Part shown: in pieces, positions 1-9,288 of the stretch
Layout: each line of letters begins with the position of its first letter
Numbering within the stretch: position 1 is the first letter of the stretch
NCBI RefSeq assembly: GCF_003369795.1
Contig: NZ_CP026730.1
Coordinates: 3,658,001 to 3,722,000 of the forward strand
DNA: 64,000 bases
Source of the DNA: Streptomyces sp. CB09001
GTDB taxonomy: Bacteria; Actinomycetota; Actinomycetes; Streptomycetales; Streptomycetaceae
Direction: 5' to 3'
The notes under the pieces: model-generated
What the model was told of the DNA's origin: nothing
Databases searched by the model: none
Seen by the model: the letters and a program-made list of their open reading frames with translations, nothing else
Position numbers and translations under genes: made by a program

Positions 1-363
1 GTGGCACTGCTCTCCCTGCTCTTCGCCGGCCTCGGCCTGGTCGTCGCGTCGGTCACCCCCCGTCGCGGCTTCGGCATCGCGGCCGTCATCGCAGTCCTGA
101 CCATCACCTACGGGGCGGTCTCCACGCTCCAGGCCATCGCGGACGTCCAGGGCAGCTCCGGAGCCGTCGCCTGGATAGGCCTGTTCTCGCCGATCACCTT
201 GATCGACGGAGTCTCATCGGCCTTCCTGGGAGCGACCTCGGCCTTCCCCAGCGGGGTCGGCCCGAGCAACGGCGAGGGCGCCGTCTACGTCCTCGTCACC
301 CTCGGCCTGATCGCCGGCGCCTACGGCATGCTGATGCGCCGCTACAAGAAGGTGGGACTGTGA
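1..363 (+). CDS. ABC-2 type transporter permease, C-terminal part (cut by window edge)
   Basis: Membrane subunit of an ABC exporter; only the last 120 residues are inside the window. Four hydrophobic stretches (about residues 2-18, 25-45, 52-66 and 92-110) end in a short basic tail (RRYKKVGL), as at the C-terminus of ABC-2 type permeases. The GTG at base 1 is probably an internal valine rather than the start, because the open frame reaches the window edge. The stop overlaps the GTG start of the ATPase gene at 360 (GTGA), so the two are translationally coupled and probably form one transporter. The substrate cannot be read from this fragment. Confidence 0.75.
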   Translation: MALLSLLFAGLGLVVASVTPRRGFGIAAVIAVLTITYGAVSTLQAIADVQGSSGAVAWIGLFSPITLIDGVSSAFLGATSAFPSGVGPSNGEGAVYVLVTLGLIAGAYGMLMRRYKKVGL

Positions 364-1271
364 CCACGCTGAACATCGACCACGTCTCCCGCTGGTTCGG
401 CAACGTGGTCGCCGTCAACGACATCACCATGACGATCGGCCCCGGCGTCACCGGCCTGCTCGGCCCCAACGGCGCCGGAAAGTCCACCCTCATCAACATG
501 ATGGGCGGCTTCCTCGCCCCCTCCACCGGCAGCGTCACCCTCGACGGCCAGGCGGTCTGGCGCAACGAGGACATCTACAAGCACATCGGCATCGTCCCCG
601 AGCGGGAGGCGATGTACGACTTCCTCACCGGCCGCGAGTTCGTCCTCGCCAACGCCGAACTGCACGGGCTGGGGGCCAAGGCGGCCGACGAGGCCCTCGC
701 CACCGTGGAGATGGCCTACGCCCAGGACCGGAAGATCGCCACGTACTCCAAGGGCATGCGCCAGCGCGTGAAGATGGCGTCCGCCCTCGTCCACCAGCCG
801 TCGCTGCTCCTGCTCGACGAGCCGTTCAACGGCATGGACCCGCGCCAGCGCATGCAGCTGATGGACCTGCTGCGGCGCATGGGTGACGAGGGCCGCACCG
901 TGCTGTTCTCCTCGCACATCCTGGAAGAGGTCGAACAGCTCGCCTGGCACATCGAGGTCATCGTCGCCGGACGCCACGCGGCCAGCGGCGACTTCCGCAA
1001 GATCCGTCGCCTGATGACCGACCGGCCGCACCGCTACCTGGTGCGTTCCAGCGACGACCGGGCCCTCGCGGCCGCGCTGATCGCCGACCCGTCGACGTCC
1101 GGCATCGAGGTCGACCTCGCCGAGGGAGCCCTGCGCATCCAGGCAGTCGACTTCGGCCGGTTCACGGTCCTGCTGCCGAAGGTCGCCCGCGACCACGGCA
1201 TCCGGCTGCTCACGGTCTCGCCGTCCGACGAGTCCCTCGAGTCCGTCTTCTCGTATCTCGTCGCGGCGTAG
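360..1271 (+). CDS. ABC transporter ATP-binding protein
   Basis: Cytoplasmic ATPase of an ABC-2 type exporter, 303 residues. Walker A GPNGAGKST is at residues 35-43, a signature-like YSKGMRQRVKMA near 129, Walker B LLLLDEPFNGMD near 150 and a switch histidine in SSHILEEV near 184. The signature serine-glycine is changed to SKGM, a variant common in DrrA/NatA-like ATPases. The last ~80 residues form the extra C-terminal domain usual for this subfamily. The GTG start overlaps the upstream permease stop, and a second permease follows 11 bases downstream, suggesting one ATPase serving two different permeases. Substrate unknown. Confidence 0.93.
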   Translation: MTTLNIDHVSRWFGNVVAVNDITMTIGPGVTGLLGPNGAGKSTLINMMGGFLAPSTGSVTLDGQAVWRNEDIYKHIGIVPEREAMYDFLTGREFVLANAELHGLGAKAADEALATVEMAYAQDRKIATYSKGMRQRVKMASALVHQPSLLLLDEPFNGMDPRQRMQLMDLLRRMGDEGRTVLFSSHILEEVEQLAWHIEVIVAGRHAASGDFRKIRRLMTDRPHRYLVRSSDDRALAAALIADPSTSGIEVDLAEGALRIQAVDFGRFTVLLPKVARDHGIRLLTVSPSDESLESVFSYLVAA

Positions 1272-1282
1272 GAGGCCGAAGA

Positions 1283-2002
1283 ATGTACGACCCCACAGTC
1301 GCCCGACTCACCTACCGGGCCCTGCTCGGCCGCCGCCGGGCCCTCATCCTGGGCGTGCTCCCCCTGCTGCTGCTCGTCATCGCCGTCGCGGTGCGCGCGC
1401 TCGCCGGGGCCGACGACCAGACCTCGGTCGACGTGCTGGGCGGGTTCGCCCTCGCCACCATGGTGCCGATCATCGGCGTCATCGCCGGTACCGGCGCCAT
1501 CGGCCCCGAGATCGACGACGGCTCGGTGGTGTATCTGCTGTCCAAGCCGATCAAGCGGCCGACGATCATCTTCACCAAGCTGATCGTCGCCATAGCCGTG
1601 ACCATGGTCTTCTCCGCCGTGCCCACGCTCCTCGCGGGCCTGATCCTCAACGGCAACGGCCAGCAGGTCGCCATCGCCTACACGATCGCCGCGTTGGTCG
1701 CCTCCATCGCCTACGCCGCGCTGTTCCTGCTGCTGGGCACGGTGTCCCGGCACGCGGTGGTCTTCGGGCTCGTCTACGCCCTCGTCTGGGAGGCCCTGTT
1801 CGGCTCCCTGGTGCCGGGGGCCCGCACGCTGAGCGTCCAGCAGTGGTCGCTGGCGGTGGCCCAGAAGGTCGCCGACGGGGACATGGTGACCTCCGACGTC
1901 GGTCTGCCGACCGCGACGGTGCTGCTCGCCGCGGTGACCGTGCTCGCCACCTGGTACGCCGGCCAGAAGCTGCGCTCCCTGACCCTCGCCGGGGAGGAGT
2001 GA
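1283..2002 (+). CDS. ABC-2 type transporter permease
   Basis: Integral membrane permease of 239 residues with about six hydrophobic segments: one near residues 20-40, one near 50-72 containing GVIAGTGAIGPEIDDGSVV, then segments around 95-118, 130-152, 158-178 and 210-228. The sentence-like run LLSKPIKRPTIIFTKL between segments resembles the cytoplasmic loop of ABC-2 permeases. A ribosome site (AGGAGG at 1270-1275) precedes the ATG by seven bases. It follows the ATPase gene closely and shares no obvious sequence with the upstream permease fragment, so the exporter is probably a heterodimer. It is the last gene of this operon. Confidence 0.88.
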   Translation: MYDPTVARLTYRALLGRRRALILGVLPLLLLVIAVAVRALAGADDQTSVDVLGGFALATMVPIIGVIAGTGAIGPEIDDGSVVYLLSKPIKRPTIIFTKLIVAIAVTMVFSAVPTLLAGLILNGNGQQVAIAYTIAALVASIAYAALFLLLGTVSRHAVVFGLVYALVWEALFGSLVPGARTLSVQQWSLAVAQKVADGDMVTSDVGLPTATVLLAAVTVLATWYAGQKLRSLTLAGEE

Positions 2003-2222
2003 CCGCGAGCCGTCGGTAACGCGGCGTACGTCCGCTTTTAATCGGTGGCGCCCGGCTTCCCGCGGCGGCACTGTGGGGGATGCACGAGGACGGACGGTGC
2101 CGACGCAACGGGAGGCCGCTTCGAGCACGCGGGTCACCCCGCGTGGGCCGACCGACGGGGACGTCGGCGCCGTCCGGACCGTGTGCCGGGGCCACGCCGA
2201 GGGGCCGGGCGCCGCGTCGGTA

Positions 2223-3065
2223 TCAGGCCGACAGACGCTCCAGCACCACCGCGATGCCGTCCTCGTCGTTGGAGGACGTCACCTCGTCGGCCACCGCCTT
2301 CAGCTCCTCGTGGGCGTTGGCCATCGCGACACCCCGCGCCGCCCAGCCGAACATCGGGACGTCGTTGGGCATGTCGCCGAAGGCGATCGTGTCCGCCGCC
2401 TTCAGACCGAGCCGCCGTGCCGCCAGCGACAGACCTGTCGCCTTGGACAGACCCAGAGGCAACAGCTCGACCACGCCCGCCCCGGCCATGACGACCGTGA
2501 CGAAGCCACCCGCGGCGCGGCGGGCGGTCTCGGCCAGCTCGTCGTCCGACAGGGTCGGATGCTGGATGTAGATCTTGTTCAACGGCGCCGACCACAGGTC
2601 CGAGGCGTCCGTGAACGGCACGGCCGGCAGGTCGCCCCCGACCGCGTAGCCCGGGCCGACCAGCACGTCGCCCTCCAGACCGTCCCGGCTCGCCGCCAGA
2701 TACAGCGGACCGGTCTCCGCCTCGATCTTGGCCAGCGCCACCCCGGCCAGCTGCCGGTCCAGGGTCACGGAGGTCAGCAGCCGGTGCTCCCCGGCGTGGT
2801 AGACCTGCGCGCCCTGACCGCAGACGGCCAGCCCCTCGTAGCCGAGGTCGTCCAGGATGTGCCGGGTCCACGGCACCGCCCGCCCGGTGACCACGATGTG
2901 GGCCGCGCCCGCCGCGGTGGCCGTGGCGAGTGCGTCGCGGGTGCGCTGCGAGACGGTGTCGTCGCCGCGCAGCAGCGTGCCGTCGAGGTCGGTCGCGATC
3001 AGCCGGTAGGGGAAGCCCCCGCCGGTGCCGGTGCCGGGGACCGCGGCGGTGCCGGTGTCAGTCAC
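2223..3065 (-). CDS. HAD superfamily hydrolase, Cof type
   Basis: Predicted cytoplasmic phosphatase of the Cof/YbiV branch of the HAD superfamily, 280 residues. Motif I DLDGTLL has the nucleophile and acid at Asp26 and Asp28, motif II is VVTGR, a lysine follows in GLSKATGL and motif IV is [10 protein letters not shown]. The cap between motifs II and III fits the C2B type. The chosen GTG at 3065 overlaps the serS stop (GTGA), indicating coupled translation; a longer frame would run through serS and is an artefact. Substrate is probably a small phosphorylated metabolite and cannot be assigned. The serS-HAD pairing is common in actinomycetes, from memory. Confidence 0.9.
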   Translation of the reverse strand: MTDTGTAAVPGTGTGGGFPYRLIATDLDGTLLRGDDTVSQRTRDALATATAAGAAHIVVTGRAVPWTRHILDDLGYEGLAVCGQGAQVYHAGEHRLLTSVTLDRQLAGVALAKIEAETGPLYLAASRDGLEGDVLVGPGYAVGGDLPAVPFTDASDLWSAPLNKIYIQHPTLSDDELAETARRAAGGFVTVVMAGAGVVELLPLGLSKATGLSLAARRLGLKAADTIAFGDMPNDVPMFGWAARGVAMANAHEELKAVADEVTSSNDEDGIAVVLERLSA

Positions 3066-4339
3066 TTGGCCACCGGCTCCAGGACCTCCCGGCCGCCCAG
3101 GTACGGGCGCAGCACCTCGGGAACGCGGACCGAGCCGTCGGCCTGCTGGTGGTTCTCCAGGATCGCCACGATGGTGCGCGGAACGGCGCACAGCGTGCCG
3201 TTGAGCGTGGCCAGCGGGCGCACCTTCTTGCCCTCGCGGACGCGGATCGACAGCCGACGGGACTGGAACTCGGTGCAGTCCGAGGTCGAGGTCAGCTCGC
3301 GGTACTTGCCCTGGGTCGGGATCCACGCCTCGCAGTCGTACTTGCGCGCGGCCGAGGAGCCCAGGTCGGCCGAGGCCACGTCGATCACCCGGAACGGCAG
3401 CTCCAGCGACGTCAGCCACTGCTTCTCCCAGTCCAGCAGGCGCTGGTGCTCGGCCTGCGAGTCCTCGGGGAGGACGTAGGAGAACATCTCGACCTTGTCG
3501 AACTGGTGCACGCGGAAGATGCCCCGGGTGTCCTTGCCGTGCGAGCCCGCCTCGCGGCGGAAGCAGGGCGAGAAGCCGGCGTAGCGCAGCGGCAGGCGGT
3601 CGCCGTCCAGGATCTCGTCCATGTGGTACGCGGCGAGTGGCACCTCGGACGTGCCGACCAGGTACAGGTCGTCCTTGTCGAGGTGGTAGACGTCCTGGGC
3701 GGCCTGGCCGAGGAAGCCGGTGCCGGCCATCGACTGCGGGCGCACCAGTGCCGGGGTCAGCATCGGCGTGAAGCCGGCCGCCGTGGCCTGCGCGATCGCC
3801 GCGTTGACCAGCGCCAGCTCCAGGAGGGCGCCCACGCCGGTCAGGAAGTAGAAGCGCGAGCCGGAGACCTTGGCGCCGCGCTCCACGTCGATGGCGCCGA
3901 GCAGCTGGCCCAGCTCCAGGTGGTCCTTGGGCTCGAAGCCCTCGGCGGTGAAGTCGCGGTGCGTGCCGTGCGTCTCCAGCGTGACGAAGTCCTCCTCGCC
4001 GCCGACGGGTACGTCGGGGTGGACCAGGTTGCCGAGCCGCTGGAGCAGTTCCTGGGTCTCGGCGTCGGCCGCGTCGCGCGCGGCGTCGGCGGCCTTGACG
4101 TCGGTCTTGAGCTGCTCGGCCCGCTTGAGCAGCTCGGCCTTCTCGTCTCCGGTGGCCTTGCCGATCAGCTTGCCGAGGCCCTTCTGCTCGGCACGCAGCT
4201 CGTCGAAACGGACGCCGGACGACCTGCGCCGTTCGTCGGCGGACAGGAGGGAGTCGACGAGCGCGACGTCCTCTCCACGGGCGCGCTGCGAGGCGCGCAC
4301 ACGGTCGGGGTCCTCACGGAGCAGGCGAAGGTCAATCAC
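3062..4339 (-). CDS. serS: Seryl-tRNA synthetase
   Basis: Charges tRNA-Ser with serine in the cytoplasm; two tRNA-Ser genes lie elsewhere in this window. The 425-residue protein has the usual layout: an N-terminal coiled-coil tRNA-binding arm (about residues 28-105, rich in Lys/Glu/Ala) and a class II catalytic core. Motif 2 reads [20 protein letters not shown] near residue 270 and motif 3 [16 protein letters not shown] near 380. I chose the GTG at 4339 ([11 protein letters not shown]) because SerRS proteins begin exactly there; the open frame runs 14 codons further upstream without homology. Upstream lies a DnaA-box-rich gap, so its promoter may overlap DnaA binding sites. Confidence 0.97.
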   Translation of the reverse strand: MIDLRLLREDPDRVRASQRARGEDVALVDSLLSADERRRSSGVRFDELRAEQKGLGKLIGKATGDEKAELLKRAEQLKTDVKAADAARDAADAETQELLQRLGNLVHPDVPVGGEEDFVTLETHGTHRDFTAEGFEPKDHLELGQLLGAIDVERGAKVSGSRFYFLTGVGALLELALVNAAIAQATAAGFTPMLTPALVRPQSMAGTGFLGQAAQDVYHLDKDDLYLVGTSEVPLAAYHMDEILDGDRLPLRYAGFSPCFRREAGSHGKDTRGIFRVHQFDKVEMFSYVLPEDSQAEHQRLLDWEKQWLTSLELPFRVIDVASADLGSSAARKYDCEAWIPTQGKYRELTSTSDCTEFQSRRLSIRVREGKKVRPLATLNGTLCAVPRTIVAILENHQQADGSVRVPEVLRPYLGGREVLEPVAK

Positions 4340-4483
4340 GTGGTCAAGGCTACCGGTGCGTGGTGTCGGCTCTCGACCCACTATTGCCGTACGCGGGCCG
4401 CACGTCCCCTCCCACGGTCAATGAAGCGTTGCGGAATCCCCGGAACGAGGCGCCGCACGGGCGTCGGGTTGACCGGATTCCCT

Positions 4484-4821
4484 TGTGGAGAACGGGACTT
4501 GGAGTGTGACTGTCCACAGGAATCCACAGTCGGGAAAAGTTATCCACAGGCTGTGCGAAAGATCTGTGGATGCACGGAAGAGATCCTTCCTCATTCCTGG
4601 AGGCGGGCTGCCCAAACCCTCCAGGGCCCCACTTTCGAGTGGAAACGGGGCACCCGGTGTCACTCCGGAGGATGGGCGGCAAGAAACAGGTGGACGAAGG
4701 GTGACCTGGACCCCTGTGGGCGAAGCGGGGGACTGCAGGCGGATATGTCGACTGAATACCACTTCGTTGTCGACTTGTCCCCAGGTCGAGAAGCGGACCT
4801 GTGGATAACTTCTGTGGACAA
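4484..4821. promoter_or_regulatory. Cluster of DnaA boxes in the serS-pheA gap
   Basis: The 540-base gap between serS and pheA carries no convincing gene but at least seven good matches to the Streptomyces DnaA box (TTGTCCACA / TTATCCACA). They are, with strand: 4484-4492 (-, TTCTCCACA), 4510-4518 (+, CTGTCCACA), 4520-4528 (+, GAATCCACA), 4540-4548 (+, TTATCCACA), 4565-4573 (-, GCATCCACA), 4800-4808 (-, TTATCCACA) and 4813-4821 (-, TTGTCCACA). A further near match, TTGTCCCCA, is at 4775-4783. The boxes form two groups about 230 bases apart. There is no dnaA or dnaN here, so this is not oriC. I recall a high-affinity DnaA cluster called D78 near S. coelicolor oriC that limits initiation, and this is probably its counterpart. 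Confidence 0.85.
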
Positions 4822-4879
4822 CGAAAATCGGCAGATACGCCCGACGCCGGCACCCGACGTCAGCGGAGGGGCCCGACGG

Positions 4880-5812
4880 TCAGAACCGGCCGTCCTGGCA
4901 GCGTGCCACCCAGTCCGCCGCCGCCACGAACGCCTCGTCGGAGGTGCCCGGTCGCAGTGCGTCCACATCCGCGGGCGTGACCTCCGCACGCGGGTACGAC
5001 CCCAGGTAGCGCACCTGGAGGCAGGTGCGCTTCAGGCCCATCAACGCGTCCGCCACCCGCCGGTCGGAGATGTGTCCCTCGGCGTCGATGCAGAAGCAGT
5101 AGTTGCCGATACCGGCACCGGTGGGCCGGGACTGGAGCAGCATCAGGTTGATGCCCCGGGTGGCGAACTCGCCGAGCAGATCGCGCAGGCCGCCGGGGTG
5201 GTCGTCGCGCTGCCAGAGCACGACGGACGTCTTGTCCGCCCCGGTCGGTGCCGCGGGCCGGGCAGGCCGCCCCACCAGCACGAAGCGCGTCTGGGCGTTC
5301 TCCGCGTCGTGGATGTCGGCCTCCAGCACCTCCAGGCCGTAGCGCTCCGCGGCGAACTCACCGGCGAAGGCGGCGTCGTACCGCCCCTCCTGCACCAGAC
5401 GGGCACCGTCCGCGTTGGAGGCGGCCGACTCCCAGGCGACGTCCGGGAGGTGCGCCTTGATCCAGTTGCGGACCTGGGGCTGGGCGGCCGGGTGGGCGGT
5501 GACCGTCTTGATGTCCGACAGCTTGGTGCCGGGGCGGGCCAGCAGGGCGAAGGTGATGGACAGCAGCACCTCGCGGTAGATCATCAGCGGCTGGCCCGCG
5601 ACCAGCTCGTCCAGGGTGGTGGTGATGCCGCCCTCGACGGAGTTCTCGATCGGCACGAACGCGGCCTCGGCCTCGCCGGTGCGCACCGCGTCGAGCGCGG
5701 ACTGCACGGAGACGTACGGGACCAGTTCCCGGGTCGCCGTTTCCGGGAGAGTGCGCAGGGCGACTTCGGTGAAGGTGCCTTCAGGGCCGAGATACGCGTA
5801 ACTGGCTGGCAT
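4880..5812 (-). CDS. pheA: Prephenate dehydratase
   Basis: Converts prephenate to phenylpyruvate in phenylalanine synthesis. The 310-residue protein has a PDT catalytic domain (residues about 4-185) and a C-terminal ACT domain (about 200-285) that binds phenylalanine for feedback control. The catalytic TRF motif is present (AQTRFVLVGR). In the ACT domain the usual ESRP motif reads QSRP, a conservative change at the regulatory site. There is no chorismate mutase domain, as in other actinobacterial monofunctional enzymes. The ATG at 5812 begins MPASYAYLGPEGTFTE, the standard N-terminus. It is transcribed towards the DnaA-box cluster. Confidence 0.96.
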   Translation of the reverse strand: MPASYAYLGPEGTFTEVALRTLPETATRELVPYVSVQSALDAVRTGEAEAAFVPIENSVEGGITTTLDELVAGQPLMIYREVLLSITFALLARPGTKLSDIKTVTAHPAAQPQVRNWIKAHLPDVAWESAASNADGARLVQEGRYDAAFAGEFAAERYGLEVLEADIHDAENAQTRFVLVGRPARPAAPTGADKTSVVLWQRDDHPGGLRDLLGEFATRGINLMLLQSRPTGAGIGNYCFCIDAEGHISDRRVADALMGLKRTCLQVRYLGSYPRAEVTPADVDALRPGTSDEAFVAAADWVARCQDGRF

Positions 5813-5892
5813 GTCCTCACCCTAATGGGCCCTGGGACACCCGGCTCACGCGTCTCGCACAAGCCCCTCCGCGGGGTGACGGACCCCCGGAT

Positions 5893-7230
5893 TCACCCCT
5901 CCAGCAGCGGCTGGCCCACGTACTCTCCCTCCGACGCCCCGCCCGGCACCGCGAACAGGCCGCTCGCCTCGTGCCGGATGAACTTCGACAGCGCGTCGCC
6001 CCGGTCCAGCTTGCGCTGCACGGGCACGAAGCCCCGCAGTGGATCGGCCTGCCAGCAGATGAAGAGCAGGCCGGCGTCCGGGACGCCGTCGGTGTCGAAG
6101 CCGTCGTGGTACGAGAAGGGCCGGCGGACCATCGCCGCGCCGCCGTTCTGGTCGGGGCGGGTGATCCGGGCGTGGGCGTTGATCGGAACGACGAGCTCTC
6201 CGGACGCGTCGGTCTTCTCCAGGTCCATCTCCGTCGTCTCGGTGGCCCCGCCCCCTCCGGACAGCGGTGCCCCGTCGGACTTGCGGCGCCCGATGACGTC
6301 CTCCTGGTCCTTCAGCGACAGCTTTTCCCAGTCGTCGAGGAGCATGCGGATGCGGCGTACGACGACGTAGGAGCCGTTCGCCATCCAGGCAGGCACGCCG
6401 TTCCCGGACTCGGGCTCCTCGGGGACGAAGATCCGCCGGTCGAAGTCGGTCTCGCCGGGCTTCGGGTTGCGGGTGCCGTCGACCTGGCCCATGAGGTTGC
6501 GGGCGGTCATCGGGTGGGCGGTGGCGCCGGGGGAACGGTTGAAGCCGTTCATCTGCCAGCGGACGCGGGCGGCCGCCCCGGCATCCCGCTGGATCGCGCG
6601 CAGCGCGTGGAAGGCCACCAGCGCGTCATCGGCGCCGATCTGCACCCACAGGTCGCCGTTGCTGCGGTTCTTGTCGAGATGGTCGGAGGAGAAGTCGGGG
6701 AGCGGGTCGAGCGCGACCGGGCGCTGCTTCTCCAGGCCGGTCCGGCCGAAGAAGCTGTGCCCGAACCCGAAGGTGACGGTCAGCGAGGAGGGTCCGGCGT
6801 CCCGGGCCACGTCCGTGTCACGGCTTCCGGCGGGCTCGCCCGCCATCAGCCGCCGGGCGGTGTCGGACCAGCGGCGCAGCAGCGCGGCGGCCTCCTTGCG
6901 GCCGGCGCCCGCCGCGAGGTCGAAGGCGACGAGGTGCCCGCACGCCTGCATGGGGGTGGTGATGCCGGGCTGATGTTTCCCGTGAAACATCGCCCGCTCG
7001 CTGCCGAGCGAGGTGAGGGGGGTGGCGGCGGAGGAGGGTGCGGCGGCGTAGCCCGCGGCGGCGCCCGCCGCGCCGAGGACGAGCCCGGTGGCACCGGCGG
7101 TGCCGATCAGCCGCCGGCGGGAGATGCCCTCGGGGGCGGTGGCGGCCCCGGCGTTCTCGGAGTCGAGTGCTCCGGGCGTCCCACGAGTCGCCTCGGGGTC
7201 TCGGGCCTGCGGAATGGACTGGTCAGCCAT
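5893..7230 (-). CDS. dtpA: Tat-exported dye-decolourising heme peroxidase (DtpA/EfeB family)
   Basis: Heme peroxidase of 445 residues, exported folded by the Tat system: the N-terminal segment has SRRRLIG near residue 37 followed by a hydrophobic alanine/glycine stretch. The DyP hallmark GxxDG is present as GQVDG (distal aspartate), followed by TRNPKPGE, and NAHARITRP is the likely proximal-histidine region. From published S. lividans work I recall that DtpA acts with Sco and ECuC in copper-dependent morphological development and maturation of the radical-copper oxidase GlxA; the same genes lie immediately upstream here. The ATG at 7230 (MADQS) gives a proper Tat signal; the longer frame is an artefact. 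Confidence 0.93.
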   Translation of the reverse strand: MADQSIPQARDPEATRGTPGALDSENAGAATAPEGISRRRLIGTAGATGLVLGAAGAAAGYAAAPSSAATPLTSLGSERAMFHGKHQPGITTPMQACGHLVAFDLAAGAGRKEAAALLRRWSDTARRLMAGEPAGSRDTDVARDAGPSSLTVTFGFGHSFFGRTGLEKQRPVALDPLPDFSSDHLDKNRSNGDLWVQIGADDALVAFHALRAIQRDAGAAARVRWQMNGFNRSPGATAHPMTARNLMGQVDGTRNPKPGETDFDRRIFVPEEPESGNGVPAWMANGSYVVVRRIRMLLDDWEKLSLKDQEDVIGRRKSDGAPLSGGGGATETTEMDLEKTDASGELVVPINAHARITRPDQNGGAAMVRRPFSYHDGFDTDGVPDAGLLFICWQADPLRGFVPVQRKLDRGDALSKFIRHEASGLFAVPGGASEGEYVGQPLLEG

Positions 7231-7238
7231 GGTGCGGT

Positions 7239-9275
7239 TCAGCCGATCTGCGTGTTCTTGGAGATGGTGACCTGGTCGATGTCGGAGGTCCGCACGGTGA
7301 CGGCGACTTCCCAGTCTCCGGCCATCGGGATCTGTACTCCGCTCGCCGACCAGTGGCCGGTGGTGATGTGGTCGGGGGCGACGGGCAGCGGCCCGATGTC
7401 CTTGGCCTTCTGGGTGAGGGCCACCTTCACCTCGGGAATGTCGAAGGCGGTGCCGTCGGGGCGCTCGACGTAGAGGTGCATGTCGTTGGCGCCGACCCGG
7501 GCGGGGTCGAGTTCGACCCGTACCACTCCCTTGCCGTTCTGGCTGCCGGTGTCGAAGGGTATGTCCAGCGTCACCGCGCCGGTGGAGGGCGCGGAGGCGG
7601 CCGCGGAGGACCCGGCGGCGGCCTTGGCCTCCTCCTCGGTGCGGCCCGGCTCGGTCTGCGTGAGGACGGTGGTGACCACGAGCAGGACGACGGCGACACC
7701 CGCCTCGGCGAGTACGGAGCGGCGCAGTCCGAAGCGGTGCGGATCGGCGTCCCGCTGCCGCTTCTGCCGGGCCGCGTCCACGGCCGCGCGCTGCCGCGCG
7801 AGCTGAGCGGCGCGCTGGGAGCCGCCGGAGCCCTTCGCGGTGCCGGACGTCTTCGTGGTGCCGGAGCCCTTCGTGGTGCCGGACGTCTTTTCCGCGACCT
7901 TCGCGTTCCCGGACGTCTTGGCGGACGCGTTCCCGGACGTCTTCGTGAGCGCCTTCGCGGTCGCCTTGCCGGTCGCCTTTCCGGACGCTTTCCCGGCCCT
8001 TTTCTCCGCGCGCCGTGCAGCCGACGAAGCCCCGATGACGGCGGGTGCCGCCGCCAGCTGTGCCGTCCACCGCCGCGAGAAGTAGGCGACGCCGACGAGC
8101 ACGGCGACGAGTCCGATCTTCACCAGGAGCAGCTGTCCGTACCGGGTGTCCGTGAAGGCCGTCCAGGAGCCGAGCTGGCGCCAGGACTGGTAGGTGCCGG
8201 TCACCACCAGCGCGATCACGCTGCCGAAGGCGATGCGCGAGAACCGGCGTACGGCGAGGGCGGGCACCGGTGTGTCCGCCGGGCCGCGGTACAGGGCGAC
8301 GAGCAGCGCGGTGAGTCCGCCGAGCCAGGTGGCGACGGCGATGAGGTGGACCACGTCGACGGGCATGGCGAGCCCGGCCTGGAGGCCGACGGAGGCGTGT
8401 TCGGACATCGCCCAGGTCGCGGCGAGGCCCGCCGCCACGACGCTCCCGCCGACCGCGAGCCCGAAGGTGAGGTCCCGCTTCTCCTCGTCCTCGCGTTTGT
8501 CGTACGCGCCGAAGAGCACGGCGATGAACAGCGCGGCCGCCGCGAGCAGCAGCAGCCGGGAGACCAGCGCGGCGCCGGACTTGGTCTGCAGCACCTCGCC
8601 GAGCAGGTTGAGGTCGAAGACGTCGGCGAACTTCCCGGAACCGGTGTACGAGCCGCGCAGCAGAAGGAGCAGGAGGGTGGCGGCGGTCAGCGCGAGCCAC
8701 CCGGAGACGACGACCCGCTGCAGGACGCGCACCCCGGAGCCGCGCGGCCAGCAGGCGAGGACGAAGGCGGCGCCGCCCACCAGCACGGCGAACCCGGTGT
8801 ACGACACGTACCGTCCGACGCCGTACAGCCCGCCGACGAATCCGCCGCCGGCCGACTGCCCGGAGACGGCGACCGAGGTCTCGGAGGGGGCGCCGACGGA
8901 GAAGGTGTAGGCGCCGGCGACCGGGTGGCTGTCGGCGGAGACGACCTGGTAGGTCACGGTGTACGTGCCGTCGGGCAGCCCGGCGTGCAGTTTCACGGAG
9001 TACGTGGTGCCGCCCGTGCCGGACGGCTTGCCGTCGTCGACGCGCTTGCCCTTGGGGTCGAGGACGCGCAGTGAGTCGTCGTCCATGGAGACCGACTCGG
9101 AGAAGGTGAGCGACACCTGGGCCGGAGCCCTGTCGACCACCGCCCCCTCCCGGGGGTCGCTGCCGGTCAGCGCGGCGTGCGCGGAGGCCGGTCCGGCGCC
9201 GGCCAGCAGCGCGCAGGCCGCCGCCAGGAGCAGCAGCACCAGGGTCCGGAGGCGCGGGGCGATGGTCTGCGTCAA
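7239..9275 (-). CDS. Copper resistance protein, CopC-CopD fusion
   Basis: Membrane protein of 678 residues in the copper cluster. A Sec signal (residues 1-32) ends before a CopC domain whose mature N-terminal His (AHAALTGSDPREG) is the expected Cu(II) ligand. A CopD-type membrane domain with about eight helices follows (residues 140-410). Residues roughly 420-490 are an unusual low-complexity insert rich in Lys, Ser, Thr, Gly and Ala, after which another hydrophobic helix and a C-terminal extracytoplasmic domain of ~130 residues follow. The gene ends 8 bases before dtpA, consistent with co-transcription. Probable role: copper uptake or handling across the membrane. Confidence 0.9.
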   Translation of the reverse strand: MTQTIAPRLRTLVLLLLAAACALLAGAGPASAHAALTGSDPREGAVVDRAPAQVSLTFSESVSMDDDSLRVLDPKGKRVDDGKPSGTGGTTYSVKLHAGLPDGTYTVTYQVVSADSHPVAGAYTFSVGAPSETSVAVSGQSAGGGFVGGLYGVGRYVSYTGFAVLVGGAAFVLACWPRGSGVRVLQRVVVSGWLALTAATLLLLLLRGSYTGSGKFADVFDLNLLGEVLQTKSGAALVSRLLLLAAAALFIAVLFGAYDKREDEEKRDLTFGLAVGGSVVAAGLAATWAMSEHASVGLQAGLAMPVDVVHLIAVATWLGGLTALLVALYRGPADTPVPALAVRRFSRIAFGSVIALVVTGTYQSWRQLGSWTAFTDTRYGQLLLVKIGLVAVLVGVAYFSRRWTAQLAAAPAVIGASSAARRAEKRAGKASGKATGKATAKALTKTSGNASAKTSGNAKVAEKTSGTTKGSGTTKTSGTAKGSGGSQRAAQLARQRAAVDAARQKRQRDADPHRFGLRRSVLAEAGVAVVLLVVTTVLTQTEPGRTEEEAKAAAGSSAAASAPSTGAVTLDIPFDTGSQNGKGVVRVELDPARVGANDMHLYVERPDGTAFDIPEVKVALTQKAKDIGPLPVAPDHITTGHWSASGVQIPMAGDWEVAVTVRTSDIDQVTISKNTQIG

Positions 9276-9288
9276 GGTGGTCCCTCCC

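Noticed and set aside
4484..4821. Possible chromosomal origin oriC
   Set aside because: DnaA boxes are few compared with Streptomyces oriC and no dnaA or dnaN is adjacent.
2930..6370. Very long open frame running opposite serS and pheA
   Set aside because: It is a high-GC mirror frame; codon bias and homology both support the minus-strand genes.
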